Assembly: GCF_024763615.1 (NCBI RefSeq)
Contig: NC_077223.1
Coordinates: 84,134,627-84,198,626, forward strand
Reading direction: 5' to 3'
Length of the DNA: 64,000 nt
Source: Phlebotomus papatasi
Taxonomy: Eukaryota; Arthropoda; Insecta; Diptera; Psychodidae
This document shows positions 22,369 to 34,222 of this stretch, piece after piece; positions within the stretch are counted from its first letter, which is position 1; each line of letters opens with the position of its first letter. Under the pieces are notes generated by a model. It saw only the letters and a program-made list of their open reading frames with translations. It had not been told where the DNA came from and made no database searches. Made by a program: the position numbers and the translations under genes.

Positions 22369-24857
22369 TGTGCGCAAATTTTCACGGTCAAACACTTGCT
22401 TAGAAAAGGCCAAACTCTAAAAATACCACGGAAAATTAGAGAAAATTTCAGGTGAGACACTGTCACTGTGTTTTCGTGCAGATCACTTCACCATGAAAGT
22501 GGTGAATTTCCCAAGGGGGAGATATTAGGGTCGGAAGTGGTGTACAGCTCCAAATGAAGTGCTTGGAAGTCTTTGGAAGTGGGAGTGCTCGGAAATAAAG
22601 TCTTTTTTTGGTCGAAAAAGTTTGTTGAGATTTAGCAAGTTCGGTTATGGTAATAAAATAGAGTAAATAATGGTAAAATTTATTATAACTTAATTTTGTG
22701 TTGTAATTTCTCCGCCCAGCGAGCACCAAATCGTCAGTTAAATCAGCATTTATCGTAACTTTATTTTTGCGATTTTGAGATATATTCATATTTAGAATCG
22801 GCGTAATTTTGTTTATTAAAAGCACTTGAGAAAAAGAAACTTTTATAAGCCCAATAAAAATTATTTTAAACAAAAATTATCGTAAGTGCCCTTAATTAAG
22901 AAAAATTTATCAGAATTTGTCGTAACTTCCATTTTTGAGGAACTTACGACAAATTTCCGTACAAAATTTTCAATAATCAGCATTTTGGCTGTAACTTCTT
23001 TTGCTCGTTTGCGTGGCTTGTAATTTGCAGCAAAAATGTAATATTTCTCATTAAAACGTTCACAAACTCTTCCAAATATCCAAAGACAGTGCGAATAAAG
23101 CAACATTAAATCATTTTAATTCAATATTTGTGAGAAAAGAGGCTTTGCGAGCATGCTTGAACTCCCGAGAAGGAGCTCTGCCTTATATTCCTTTTTGCAA
23201 GTTTTTCTGGTGCATATAAAATTATTTTCGAATTAAATTTGTCTATAAATCACCTCAAAACCAGCTTGAAGTTAAAAATTGTTCAAGAAGAGGGATTCAA
23301 AAAGTCATTAACCTTTTAATTAATAAATTTACCAAATCGGGTGGAAATTATGCTTTTGAACATAAATAATTCAAGATGGCGATTTTTTAGGTGATATGTG
23401 TCTAAGGACGAAATGTTCAGCTGGATTACCTCCGAAACATATCCAAAAATAAACGAAATCGTCAGGGCCAATTTTTTGCAAAATTAGAAAAACCTCATTT
23501 TTTACATATTTTTGGGGGATAGGGAACGCATGAAAAAGGAGGGGGGAAAATAAAGAGGTTGGGTTCGAGATACCACACTTGAAACATAAATTCTGGGGTA
23601 GATTAAAATAAATTTTTTTTTTCTAGTATCTTCATAGTTAATAAAGTAAACAAAAATAAATGCCTTTTCTTGTTATGTTTTGAATATATAATAAACAAAT
23701 TGTGCTATCTGCAAAAATTCCATACATTGCAGATAGACTTTTTATCAACGATGTCAGTTAGTACAATTGCATGTTGTGCATTCTTTCAGAAAATGTTTAA
23801 ATTTTAGTATAACAAATCTACTTTTCACGAATTTCTTTGCAGTAACTGACAGATTATTTATTATTCTTCCAATATTTGTTATATAAAATAATTCATTCGG
23901 GGTTTGTTTTTCATTGAAACGTTATTAAAAAGAAAGTATTGCCTCCTGAAAAGTCGTCAAAATGCAGTTAGCACAGTTGCTGAGACAACCGACGATTTCT
24001 TCGAGGAAATATTCAGTTGACGGTTATAAATTTATTTACAATATTCATTATTTATGAAAAATGTATCTTTTTCGTTACAATTTAGCTATTGCAGTTGATT
24101 TTGAATCAATTAACAAAAAAAAAACCCAAAACGGGAACAATATGTCAGCAAAATTTTTAAAATTCAACTGTCTCACGGATTATTTTATGTCACCCGGAAA
24201 AAAGAGTCCACGGATAAGTGAGAGTCTGCTGTATATTGTCTCTAATTCCGAGTATCCTTCAAATAAGTCGATATTACTTGAAGGACTTTTACAAGATAAG
24301 GAACGAAAAAGTGCCTTTATAATATTTAATGTTAGACGAATTTTGGAAAGGCCAACATGATTTGGAAAGGCCAACTTCTACAAAAAAAGAATTTTGAGAA
24401 TTCTTTTATACATATAATAACAAAATATTGTTAATATTCAAGAATATCTGTAGCTAGAAATTTAAAATATAAGCAAAATAATTAAAAAACAAATATACGT
24501 AAAAATAAATTTCTTGTGATCTTTTTAAGTTTCCTTAATTAGATTTTTCATAATAATAAATAAATTTTATTGATCCCTAAGTATGTGAAGTGCATGAAGT
24601 GTAAGAAGTACTGAAAGTATTGCAGTATTGCACTTCCGAAATGCTGGAAGTGTAAAGGGCCCTTTCATATAAATTGTGGAAGTGTCTGGAAGTGGTGTAC
24701 ACATTTTTACCCTAAAATCTCCCCCTTGGAATTTCCCCTCTAATGACATTCCTGTCCTTTCCAGTGGAATTCAAATTGTAACCGTTGACTCCCTGGATTT
24801 CCTGCCAATTGCCACAGGAATCCCGGATAAAAACCTAAATTTTCACGGTTAAAAAGT
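22369..24857. other. Spacer between NASP and Listerin (both minus strand)
   Basis: About 2.5 kb, AT-rich. Inverted motifs AAGGGGGAGATATTAGGGT (about 22513) and ACCCTAAAATCTCCCCCTT (about 24709-24727) face each other and could be the ends of one 2.2-kb element, with AATTT on the outer side of both. Part of a dispersed repeat (TCTAAGGACGAAATGTTCA, about 23400-23600) also occurs near 44875 and 49860. Short ORFs here look incidental. Confidence 0.45.
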
Positions 24858-24863
24858 TTTATT
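24858..24863 (-). terminator. Polyadenylation signal of NASP
   Basis: AATAAA on the minus strand, 43 bp past the stop codon. Confidence 0.7.
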
Positions 24864-24906
24864 TCAGCGAGATACTTTGAGAAAACAACAATTTTGCAAA
24901 AAAGCA

Positions 24907-25980
24907 TCAGTCTACTTTGGGCATTTTGCTGCTGCTTCCGCTTCCTGATGGCGATGAATCGGGTTTCTTTCGCTTGATCAAATGAGAGATGTTTGTGGGC
25001 TGCTGGGTGGGGGGAGTTTTGCTAGGCAGGGCATCTGAAGGCTCAGGAGATCCACATGTCTTCCTAATATCCTCCAATACAGCCATCTTTGAAGCTCTAA
25101 TCTCTTCAATTTTGCAGTAAATATCCTTCTTGCTATCCTCCAATTCGGCTATAAGTTCTGTTATCTCATCCTCAGGAGCACCCTTCTCCTTGTTCTCCGC
25201 AATCACCTTATCCAGACACTCGCAGGCACTATTTAGAGCCGAAATGGAGTCATTGAAGGCATTCAGCATCATATGGGAGAGTCCCATTTTGTAATACAAC
25301 TCCGCCAATTGACGGTGATTAGCTTCCGGAAGAGTAACCAAAAGATCCCGTGCCTTTGTAAAATCTCTCACAGCTTCCTCATAGTTGTTGTTCTCAAAAG
25401 AAATTTCCGCCAATTCTGAATGGCACTCAGCCAATTGAGATTTTCCACTTTCTCCGCGTGACGTGAAGATAGTAACAGCCAACTCCAGAATTTCCCAAGC
25501 CAACTGCAAATTCGTTATATCTTCCTCTGTAGACTCAGGATTGGTGGTTTGCTCTTCATTTTCCTCCTCTTCATCCTCATCATCATCATCGTCATCCTTC
25601 TTTTTCTTGCTGGAAGATGGCTTTTCTGATTTTCCCGCAGCCTCAGAAGATTCTCCTTCATCATCCTTCTTTCCCTTGGCGTCATCCTCTTCATCACAGG
25701 ACTCAGACTCGGAATCCTCATCGTCCTCACCCTCTGGGATATCAATCAGCTTCACCTCATTCTGAGCCAGGCCTATTAACGCTTTGGCGTACAAGAGATA
25801 CGGCGCTCCGAGTTCATCGGCCGTAGTTCCATAGACATCTGAATAGAGGGTACACACCTGACTCAAATCCTCAACGGCACGATCGTAGTCCTTCACATAG
25901 TAATTTCTTGTGCCAGAACTAAATAATTCCTTAGCACGGTCAATTTCTTCTTGAGACTGCTCCCGACTCGATGATGCCAT
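24907..25980 (-). CDS. NASP: NASP-like histone chaperone (SHNi-TPR protein, single exon, 357 aa)
   Basis: The ATG at 25980 (CACAATGGC) is chosen; the frame extends 10 codons upstream only to a TTG. TPR1 spans about residues 12-75. It is followed by an acidic insert at about 83-150 (runs of Asp/Glu with a Lys patch at 125-128), then further TPR helices at about 157-260 and a capping helix to about 305. The C-terminus carries a basic KRKKP (336-340), a probable nuclear localisation signal. An acidic insert breaking the TPR array is the signature of the NASP/Hif1/Sim3 family, which holds histone H3-H4 and protects the soluble H3 pool. Length is close to other insect members. It lies upstream of, and co-directional with, Listerin. 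Confidence 0.9.
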   Translation of the reverse strand: MASSSREQSQEEIDRAKELFSSGTRNYYVKDYDRAVEDLSQVCTLYSDVYGTTADELGAPYLLYAKALIGLAQNEVKLIDIPEGEDDEDSESESCDEEDDAKGKKDDEGESSEAAGKSEKPSSSKKKKDDDDDDEDEEEENEEQTTNPESTEEDITNLQLAWEILELAVTIFTSRGESGKSQLAECHSELAEISFENNNYEEAVRDFTKARDLLVTLPEANHRQLAELYYKMGLSHMMLNAFNDSISALNSACECLDKVIAENKEKGAPEDEITELIAELEDSKKDIYCKIEEIRASKMAVLEDIRKTCGSPEPSDALPSKTPPTQQPTNISHLIKRKKPDSSPSGSGSSSKMPKVD

Positions 25981-27099
25981 TGTGAGGCGCCGATTTCCAC
26001 TGTCACGCAAGCGCTTCCATCCGATAAATTCACCACACTGGAATGTTTAACAGGAGTCACTGGAAAGCAGGGGAATTTTGGAAAAACATACCCAGCTGAC
26101 CATACACCATCAAGCATATGCAGCATACAGCACGTGGTATTCAAGACCTTTAAATTTTCAATGACAAACAAAACAGATATTTATGACTTATTTTCAAGAC
26201 ATTCTTTAAAATGTTAAACAAAAAAAATTAAAATGCATTACAATATTTGGTTCAAAAAAACAAATTTTAAGTTACTTTTTACTTTTCAAATTTTTAACAT
26301 TTTCACATAATTTTTGCAATTATTCGATAAATTTTAAAATGTCATTATAATGTAAATTTTTCATACCAAATCCATGTAAAAAAAAGTGGAATTTTACGCC
26401 AATTTGGTATTTAACACTCATTTCTTCGTTTTGGCCCATTTTTTGATTCATAAAAAGGTTGTCACAGAAAAGATATTTTTTTCACAAAAAAGAAAGCTAA
26501 ATTTATTATACATTCATGTTAAATTTTTGGACTTCAAACTTAAAATTAGAGTAAAATAAATACCATTTTGGCCTTTATAGTGTTATAATAAACACTTTTA
26601 CCTTCAAAAAGAAAAATATTTTAGGATAGATACTTTATAAGAAAAAGATTTGTTGCACATGCACATTAAAGGCCGAAAGGTAGACATTCGTGAGATTAAC
26701 CCTCTAACAATGTTTTCTTTAATATGCGAAAAAAAAGTTCTAAAACAATGTTTTCTAGGATAATTATGATCCAATAAAGTCGAAAAAACCATTCTTCATT
26801 ATCTTTTTTAGTTTAGGCGCTAGGTGAGAAAATATAAATTTTTTTAAACTTCTTTTGCTTCTAAAATTCACATTTATAGTTTTTTCAATTTTTTTTAAAA
26901 ATAAAATATACAAAGTAGAATGACATATCTTTCAGTAAAAAATAAATTTATTTTAGTCAGATAACTTCAAATCGGTATTTTTATGGAAATTGGAAATGAG
27001 TTTTTTTGCACAAATATTTTTTGTTCTTTTTTCTCTGACCTGTCACACAAAACTGGGAATAGCAACAAAACGAAGAGTCAAAATGAGTTCAAACTTTCA
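25981..27099. other. NASP upstream region and AT-rich spacer
   Basis: The NASP promoter should lie near 25981-26150. The remainder, to about 27.1 kb, is AT-rich with no credible gene or repeat boundary that I could define. Confidence 0.5.
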
Positions 27100-30000
27100 A
27101 GAGATGTTTATAAGACTGTTACCGAGGACCTGTTTTGGCAGTCGTGCGAATCAGACGCGAAACAATGTTCTCTCTGTGAAAAGTGGTGATTTGTCGTGGT
27201 TTTTCGCGAGCTTTTGGTGATAGCTGGGTATTAGTGAATTTCCACTATCGCGGCGCACCGATTGTGAGTGATCAGTCTGCCCCGCGGGTGCTTCTTTTGT
27301 GAGAAATCGTGAAATTTCTTTCGCCCAAGCAGTGAAGAATGAACAAAAAATGGGTGGTAGAGACATTGTGCCGTTGGTTTGAGAGTGTGTTGGCTGATTT
27401 GCTGCCACTGGTGGACACTTTGGCCAGCACCTCTCAGCAATACCTTCTGGCGTTTTTCTCCATCCTAGACACACATGAAATATGAGGCGCGAAACACGAT
27501 TGAAACATCCATGAAACATCTCGGGGGGCGACCAACTACGGCAATGACGTACACAGTGAGTAGACCAAACAGGATAATTTGTCCTTTTATGACAGAAAAT
27601 GTTAGCTCCCAGTACTCAGCGCCGCAAGGCAGGGGCGTAAATAATTCTGAGGAACCCACCGTCGGGATAAATGGGGAATATCCTAGCGGTGGTCAAATTA
27701 ATTCCCCATTTACACCTACTGTGAATGTTGCAGCTGGCACAGTTAGGAATAAAATTAGCTGTATTCAAGCTAATCTGCACCACTGCCGCGCAGCCATGTC
27801 TTGTATGGATGAGAAGCTGGCGGTGGTGCAGGCTTGCATCGGACTGTTCCAAGAACCCTGGACGGTTCGAAATAAAGTTAAAGGGGTTGATATTAGACGC
27901 GGAAATCTGTATTTCAGTAGCCGTGAAAATAACAAGGTCAGGGCATGCGTTTATGTCTCTAAAGACATCAACGCTATGTTCCTCTCTCAATACTCCACTG
28001 GAGACCTAGTGGCAGTGAAGGTAGAGGTAGAGACTGCTCATGGAAGAGGGGAGCTGGTCCTAGCCTCGGCCTACTTGCCATATGACGCAACTGACCCGCC
28101 TCCGTCTCGTGAGTTAGCGGATCTGGTTGCGATGTGTGAGAGGAACTCATGGGAGCTTCTCGTAGGGGCTGATGCCAATGCTCACCACATAGCTTGGGGT
28201 AGCACTGGCGTCAATGCACGTGGGGAGTCTCTCCTGGGATTTATCTGCACAAACCAACTAGAAATTTTAAATGTTGGTGACAAACCCACCTTTGTCGATA
28301 GACGTAGGAGGGAGGTTATTGACATCACACTCGGTACAAGACTCGCGGCTGAGCTAACTACTGGTTGGCACGTGTCGGATTGTCTGACTATGTCTGATCA
28401 TAGGAGGATTTATTTTGACATTTCGGCCCCGTCCAATAGTCCGAAATCATTCCGCAATCCTCGGAAAACAAACTGGTTATTATTTAATCAGTCCCTTTCT
28501 GAGGACTGGCGAGGAGATGGGCAATTGCCAAGGGACGCTGCAAGCATTGAAGACTCGGTTGAAAAACTGAATTCGGCACTGCTCGCGGCGTATGAAAAGG
28601 CCTGTCCACTCTCAACACATTTAAATAACAATAAAGGCAAACCTTTGCCTAAGGAACTCTGCCTATTAAAACAGAGAACAAGAAAATCTGTTAACAGAGC
28701 CCAAAATACGATGCTGGATCGCGACTGGGAAGAAGCGGCCGCTCGTAAAAGGGAATATAAAAAAGCATTGAGAAAATGGAAAAGGGAGAATTGGAGGGAA
28801 TTTTGTGGCCAAATCATGGCTGTGAAAGAAGCGGCCAGGATTAAGAAGGTTCTATCCAAGGATCCCTCAGAGCGGCTAGGCGTGTTAAGAGCATCCAGCG
28901 GAATCCACACGGATTCTGCGGACCAAATCACGCGCCTGCTGCTTGAAACGCACTTTCCGAACTGTCAGATCGACAGTACGGAACCAGAACCTATACGACC
29001 TGAGTTATATTCGGGGAATCAACGTGATTGGGGAAAGGCTTCTGAGATTGTCACATCTGAAAGTGTGACATGGGCTATCAGCAGCTTTTCACCATACAAG
29101 ACAGCAGGTACGGATGGCATTTTTCCGGCTTTGCTCCAGCAGGCTGCGGAGACCATTACCGTGCCGCTTGTGAACCTTTTTAGGGCGTGTCTTGCCATCG
29201 GGTATGTACCGCATACTTGGAGGCGAGCGCGAGTAGTATTTATTCCAAAACCAGGTAAAAGCAATTACGAGGACCCCAAGTCCTTCAGACCTATTAGTCT
29301 GACATCGTTCTTGCTAAAAACCCTGGAGAAACTCTGTGATAGGTACATTAGGAGTCGGATTCTTGTGAAGAATCCGTTAAGTCCTATGCAACATGCCTAT
29401 CAAAGAGGAAAGTCAACAGAATCGGCTCTCCATCAATTGGTAAGCCGTATCGAGAAATCGCTTAGCGACAAAGAAATTGCTCTCGTTGCTTTCCTGGACA
29501 TTGAGGGAGCCTTCGATAAGGTCAACTCTACGGTTCTGGCTCGAGCGATGAGAGAGTTTAAACTAGGTCATACCCTAGAAAGATTTACCACTAGTTTAGT
29601 TGGAAACCGCATTGTGGAAGCGGAGGTACACGGCGCACGACTGTCGGCAGCTGTGAGCAGCGGATGCCCCCAGGGAGGTGTACTGTCTCCCCTCCTATGG
29701 TCCATGGTGGTTGATAGCTTGCTGGTGCAACTTAATACAGCAAACTTTTATACACAAGGTTACGCTGATGATGTCTGCATTGTCATACGGGGGAAATTTC
29801 TATCTACACTGTGTGATCTTATGCAGAGGGCATTAACCATCGTTGAAGGCTGGTGTTGTTCCCGCGGTCTTAAGGTTAATCCCGAAAAGACCGCCCTCAT
29901 TGCTTTCACGAAGAGATACAAACTGGAGGGGTACAGGGCACCCAAATTCTTTGGGAAAGAACTTACTCTACAGAAAGAAGTAAAATACCTTGGTATTCTA

Positions 30001-31670
30001 CTTGACCGAAGACTCACATGGAAGAAACATCTGGAAGACCGTATTACATCGGCCACTAGATCGTTCTTCTCATGTCGACGTTTACTCGGTAGATCTTGGG
30101 GTCTATCGCCGAAAATTACACTATGGATGTATCAAGCCATAGTCAGACCACTGATCTCATATGGAGCTGTAGTATGGTGGCCAAGAGTCGAATACAAAAA
30201 TTCGGCTCTGGCGCTACAGCGGCTTCAGAGATTAGCCTGTATTGCAACCACAGGATCCATACGAACAGCACCTACCGCTGCGTTGGAGGTCTTGTTAAGC
30301 TTGCCTCCGCTTCCGCTTTATATAAAGGCCGAGGCGGGTAAGGCAGCACTAAGACTGCGTTCAGCAGGAACGTGGAAGGTTGGGTGCCACCCAGTGGGAC
30401 ATGTTAGAATCATGGATTCATTGGCAAGAAGGCACCCTGACCTTCTAATGAGGGATGATTTCCACCTTGAGGAAAGACTGCCTCCAAAGAATGTAAAAGC
30501 TATACTACACACGAGAGATGAGTGGAGAGACCGGGGAGGGGACATCACTGAACCCGATACGGTAGCGCTCTTCACCGACGGCTCGCGGGTGGACGGCTCC
30601 TCTGGAGCCGGATACCACTGTCCAGAACTCGGACTTGGCGGGTCTGTGCCACTCGGCCGGTATACTACTGTATTCCAGGCTGAGGTTACAGCAATCCTAA
30701 TTGGGATTCGAAGCCTGACTGAGTCTGATGTTTCTGACAGGAAAATAAACATATTCTCTGACAGCAGAGCTGCTTTACTTTCCATATCAGGAAACAAGTC
30801 CCGCTCTTCGCTAGTGCTCGAGTGCCGGAAAATGGTGGAAGCGGTCTCACTTACCCGTGAGATCGACCTACATTGGGTACCTGGGCACTGTGGAATTGCG
30901 GGTAATGAAGAGGCTGACCGCCTCGCAGTGGCAGGAGCGAAGACCGAATTCATCGGTCCCGAGCCTGCCGTGGGAGTGTCGCCCCAAATGAAGAAAACCA
31001 TCATTGGGGAGGATTTACTCGCACAACATCAAGCGGCCTGGGCGGCTACAGGCAACTGTCGCGTGTCCAGACTGTTCATGCCACTTGTGGACAGGAAGAG
31101 GACAGAGTACCTGGTGAGCAGTAACCGCTGCAAAGCGCGGCAGTTTGCTGATCTTCTTACCGGACACTGTCTAAACAAACACCTCAACAGATTGGGTGTT
31201 GAGTGTAATCCAACCTGTAGAGGTTGTAACAACGCTGAGGAAACGGTCCTACATTATGTATGTGACTGTCCCAGCCTTTACAACACCAGACGAGCGCTAC
31301 TTGGGAAAGTGGTGCTGGACTGGAATGATCTACCAAAATTGAAGCCGGCTTGTCTAATGGAATTTATCCGAAGGACTGGCTGGCTCAATACACAAAACCC
31401 GTAAGGGATAACCTTAAAAGGGGATGCATAAGGGGCCCAAATGGAGGCCTGGATGCAGCGGGCGAGTCGGCGAGGACATCGTGCACAAGGAGGATGAAGC
31501 GGCTGAAGCTGAGGCTGGAGCTGAAGGTGTATGGATGGACGCCGCTTGCTGCCCCCAGAATGAATCTATCTAATCTACCGAGGACACTATAGCACTTTTA
31601 AATAAATAAAACCTTTATTGTCGCTGTAATGTGATTTTTGTGAAGACCGCTTGGAGGCGGTCTTACCCGT
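27100..31670 (+). mobile_element. Non-LTR retrotransposon of the RNase H-bearing group (LOA/I-like)
   Basis: The base composition rises sharply in GC near 27.1 kb and falls again after about 31.67 kb, which sets the approximate limits. A 5' leader of about 375 bp precedes a single long ORF; no separate gag-like ORF1 with CCHC zinc knuckles is seen, so the copy may be 5'-truncated. The 3' end has AAATAAATAAAACC (about 31602) and a small hairpin, GACCGCTTGGAGGCGGTC. I could not identify target-site duplications. Confidence 0.75.
27475..31404 (+). CDS. Retrotransposon ORF2: AP endonuclease, reverse transcriptase, RNase H (1309 aa)
   Basis: Uninterrupted frame. An endonuclease/exonuclease/phosphatase domain starts near residue 94 (ISCIQANLHHC) and includes LFQEPW, GADANAHH and the terminal SDHRR. 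The reverse transcriptase contains FRPISLTSFLLKTLEK, VAFLDIEGAFDKV, GCPQGGVLSPLLW and the catalytic YADD (residues 763-766). The RNase H domain begins at LFTDGS (Asp1035), followed by FQAEV, SDSRAALL and WVPGHCGIAGNEEADRLA, so all four acidic positions are present. A Cys/His cluster (CRGCNNAEETVLHYVCDC) ends the protein. All catalytic motifs are intact, so the enzyme may be active. RNase H with this zinc motif suggests the LOA or I group. Confidence 0.92.
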   Translation: MKYEARNTIETSMKHLGGRPTTAMTYTVSRPNRIICPFMTENVSSQYSAPQGRGVNNSEEPTVGINGEYPSGGQINSPFTPTVNVAAGTVRNKISCIQANLHHCRAAMSCMDEKLAVVQACIGLFQEPWTVRNKVKGVDIRRGNLYFSSRENNKVRACVYVSKDINAMFLSQYSTGDLVAVKVEVETAHGRGELVLASAYLPYDATDPPPSRELADLVAMCERNSWELLVGADANAHHIAWGSTGVNARGESLLGFICTNQLEILNVGDKPTFVDRRRREVIDITLGTRLAAELTTGWHVSDCLTMSDHRRIYFDISAPSNSPKSFRNPRKTNWLLFNQSLSEDWRGDGQLPRDAASIEDSVEKLNSALLAAYEKACPLSTHLNNNKGKPLPKELCLLKQRTRKSVNRAQNTMLDRDWEEAAARKREYKKALRKWKRENWREFCGQIMAVKEAARIKKVLSKDPSERLGVLRASSGIHTDSADQITRLLLETHFPNCQIDSTEPEPIRPELYSGNQRDWGKASEIVTSESVTWAISSFSPYKTAGTDGIFPALLQQAAETITVPLVNLFRACLAIGYVPHTWRRARVVFIPKPGKSNYEDPKSFRPISLTSFLLKTLEKLCDRYIRSRILVKNPLSPMQHAYQRGKSTESALHQLVSRIEKSLSDKEIALVAFLDIEGAFDKVNSTVLARAMREFKLGHTLERFTTSLVGNRIVEAEVHGARLSAAVSSGCPQGGVLSPLLWSMVVDSLLVQLNTANFYTQGYADDVCIVIRGKFLSTLCDLMQRALTIVEGWCCSRGLKVNPEKTALIAFTKRYKLEGYRAPKFFGKELTLQKEVKYLGILLDRRLTWKKHLEDRITSATRSFFSCRRLLGRSWGLSPKITLWMYQAIVRPLISYGAVVWWPRVEYKNSALALQRLQRLACIATTGSIRTAPTAALEVLLSLPPLPLYIKAEAGKAALRLRSAGTWKVGCHPVGHVRIMDSLARRHPDLLMRDDFHLEERLPPKNVKAILHTRDEWRDRGGDITEPDTVALFTDGSRVDGSSGAGYHCPELGLGGSVPLGRYTTVFQAEVTAILIGIRSLTESDVSDRKINIFSDSRAALLSISGNKSRSSLVLECRKMVEAVSLTREIDLHWVPGHCGIAGNEEADRLAVAGAKTEFIGPEPAVGVSPQMKKTIIGEDLLAQHQAAWAATGNCRVSRLFMPLVDRKRTEYLVSSNRCKARQFADLLTGHCLNKHLNRLGVECNPTCRGCNNAEETVLHYVCDCPSLYNTRRALLGKVVLDWNDLPKLKPACLMEFIRRTGWLNTQNP

Positions 31671-33409
31671 TAGAAATCATCATTTTTTTAAAATTATTTT
31701 TAACTTTGTAATCGAAAGTTGCAAAAACTGAAGGTATCCTCTATTATTATTAATAGTATCGGGATTTTTGTTACAATGTAATCATGTTACAAAGTCCATT
31801 GTAAACTGTCCAGGAGCACCTTTCCCGCAACGTGGATGCTTCTTCCTTGGTCCCGGAATTTTTGGGCAAAGGCGGTGTATTATATTAAGTTTTTGTTACA
31901 CGTGAAAATAGTCTAAATCAGACAATAGATTTTTGCACAATTGGACTGAAATTCAAAACTGTGAGTGAAGCTATCCAACCAGTAAATTAGCTGCCTTTGG
32001 AACCAATATTCTGAAATGATCTTATATGATTCAAACAAGGAAAATTAACAAATGAAAGTAAAAGCCTCATAAGAAGCGTAATATAATTCCATGAATTCTC
32101 TTGAGAAAACGGTAAGAAAATATTTTTTAAGAAAATAAATCCTATAACTCAAATTTTAAAGTCACCTACAAGTTATGCGTGTAGACTTAATGCATTCTTT
32201 AGGAAATGTAAAATTTTTAAAGACATTCCAATAGAATTCTTTACTTTCTTTACCAGTAGCGTTTAATAAAGAGCCAATGAAGCTTCTTAATAGTACACCG
32301 CTTTTACATATTAGGATCACTACGACTGTTATAAAAGTTATACAAACATTATTTCGAAAACGTGGTTCTATTGTTCTATATTTCGATCGATTATTTCATG
32401 TGCTTTTTTCGAGTAATTAGGATACATAGGATTACGAGTAATTAGGCGAGATAGTTCCGAACAAAACCCAGACAATGCGACTTGCCCGTTTATTGTACCC
32501 ATGCTCTTTACTGGTTGGAATTCGATTCATGTGTTCTTAATTAGAGTAATCAGAGTTCCTGGTTAGGATATTTTAATGAAAATACCTATCAGAATTATTT
32601 TCAGTAAGATTTTCATACATTTTTATATGATTTCTAAACAGTTACCCTTCTTCGCTAGACAAAAAAAATCGAACCGCTGCTAGGGTAGTGATATAATTTG
32701 GAATTTGTGTTTCAAGTTGGACAATTCGCCGGTATAAGTTGAACATGGCTTTTTTCACAATAAATACACTACGAAATTTGTTTTTAAGCACAAGGAACCA
32801 AATTATAAAACTAAAGCATTAAAAATATATAAATAAAAATTAAGTACTAAATTTATCAAGAAAAAAACCCTTTCCAAATTGTACCATCGTCCAACTTGTA
32901 CGACTTTACCCTATGTCACGAAGTTTTTGCTTTGTCCAGAACTACGCTGCAGCATTTTACTAATTCAGCCTCTTCAGCTGTAAGTTTATTAAGGATCTTT
33001 TAAAATGTGATACAAAAAAACATGAAATTATGAATATAAAAAACGTGACTATTTTTGTTTATACATTTTTTATAGCTACACGAAATGTTTTTCATATAAA
33101 GAAATTAACTCTTTAATATATTTTTGCATGTCTTCAAATTTTCCTTTAAAAAATTAGGACCTTTGAAATATCTGCTTCAGAAGGCATTCGATTAGCAATC
33201 AATATCCATTACACGTCATGAGTTTGAGATGAAATCTTTTTGGAGAGGGGTGGGGCGGGGAGATAATGGAACACCCACTGGAATTCTTCCAAGGTGGCAC
33301 TTGACAATTGTTTTTGTGATCGACAGCAGGGAAAGAGTACAAAAAACCTTTTTCGTGACTATTTTCGCCAAGTGTGCTAGTAAAATTTCTCAATTGAGTG
33401 AACAAAGCG
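31671..33409. other. Spacer between the retrotransposon and DAP1
   Basis: AT-rich, containing the MITE at 32683-32911 and, near its right end, the presumed DAP1 promoter and 5'UTR. No other gene recognised. Confidence 0.5.
32683..32911. mobile_element. 229-bp TA-flanked MITE (copy 1)
   Basis: TA flanks both ends (32681-32682, 32912-32913). The body includes AGTTGGACAATTCG and, inverted, TCGTCCAACTTGTACGACTT. The copy at 47265-47459 is the same family in opposite orientation, sharing CTTGATAAATTTAGTACTT and the complement of its TTAAGCACAAGGAACCAAAT. Confidence 0.75.
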
Positions 33410-34078
33410 ATGGCCGATGAGGAGAATCAGAAGGTGGCAGGTCACAAACCTGCAGGTAATTCCAGCTAAAGTAGAAAATTCTGTTTTATCAATGAGATTG
33501 TGCTGAAGGGGGACACGTTGCAGGGCCAATTATCACCATTTTTTATGTCCCCATCATTTGTTAACACTGATAAAGTGATAAGTAAATCGATTTGCAGTTA
33601 GGAAAAAATTCAAAACTAATGCTTTGTGAGGCAAATCCGGTTGAGGATGGAAGTGGTCTCTGACCTTGAGATTGTTATTTTTTTTTGTGCCAACGAACCA
33701 CAATCAAATATCACCTTATTGCGCATTTTCATGCCTTGGTTTTCTCCCTTTTGCAGTGAAAGTTGGTGGGATGAGAGTTGTCCAGCACAGGGCCACTAAT
33801 GCTGACAAAACATCCGGGGACAGCCCAGAAGACACTACTGGACTGGCTGTAAAAGCCCCTTGAACATTTATTTCCAAAAATTTGGAGGAAACTGAAAAGT
33901 ACTTCTTTGTCTTCCACAGCCTGCTCCAGCAATTCCTAATTCACAGATTGTGAGCGGTGCCCACACGAGAGGACATTCCGAATTCACGCCAGAAGCTGCA
34001 CAGGTGGCACATTTGCCAAAACCCCCAAATCCAGTTTCAATTAAACCCCAAGTGAATATACAACAGCCCAGGAAATAG
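33410..34078 (+). CDS. DAP1: DAP1 homologue (death-associated protein 1; 3 exons, 98 aa)
   Basis: Exons are 33410-33455, 33757-33848 and 33920-34078, with joins at GCAG|GTAAT..TTGCAG|TG and GGCT|GTAAAA..CACAG|CCT, both keeping frame. The protein begins MADEENQKVAGHKPAVKVGG, holds the family core GGMRVVQ, then AAQVAHLPKP, and ends VNIQQPRK. These blocks and the length match vertebrate DAP1 (102 aa), a small proline-rich cytosolic protein reported as a negative regulator of autophagy controlled by mTOR. The family is mostly disordered. If intron 2 were retained, the frame would stop four codons after GLA. AATAAA lies at 34154-34159, within 70 bp of the converging PAM16 stop. Confidence 0.9.
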
Positions 34079-34222
34079 GCTATTTCCCAGTGCAGAAAAA
34101 TCGCCCAGATACTTCAACTGCAATTTTACTTGGATTTTTGTTACGGAAAAAACAATAAATTACCAGCTATTTGACTTCCGGCTTCTTTTTGTACACTAGA
34201 CACCATTCCTCTTGAAGATTCT

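Noticed and set aside
22463..22873. 136-aa minus-strand ORF between NASP and Listerin
   Set aside because: AT-rich composition, no recognisable domain, no supporting splice or poly(A) signals.
24061..24360. 99-aa plus-strand ORF
   Set aside because: No recognisable domain, and it runs antisense to the NASP-Listerin spacer in AT-rich DNA. Left out, though transcript data could change this.
25463..25765. Serine-rich plus-strand ORF
   Set aside because: Antisense shadow of the acidic Asp/Glu region of NASP.
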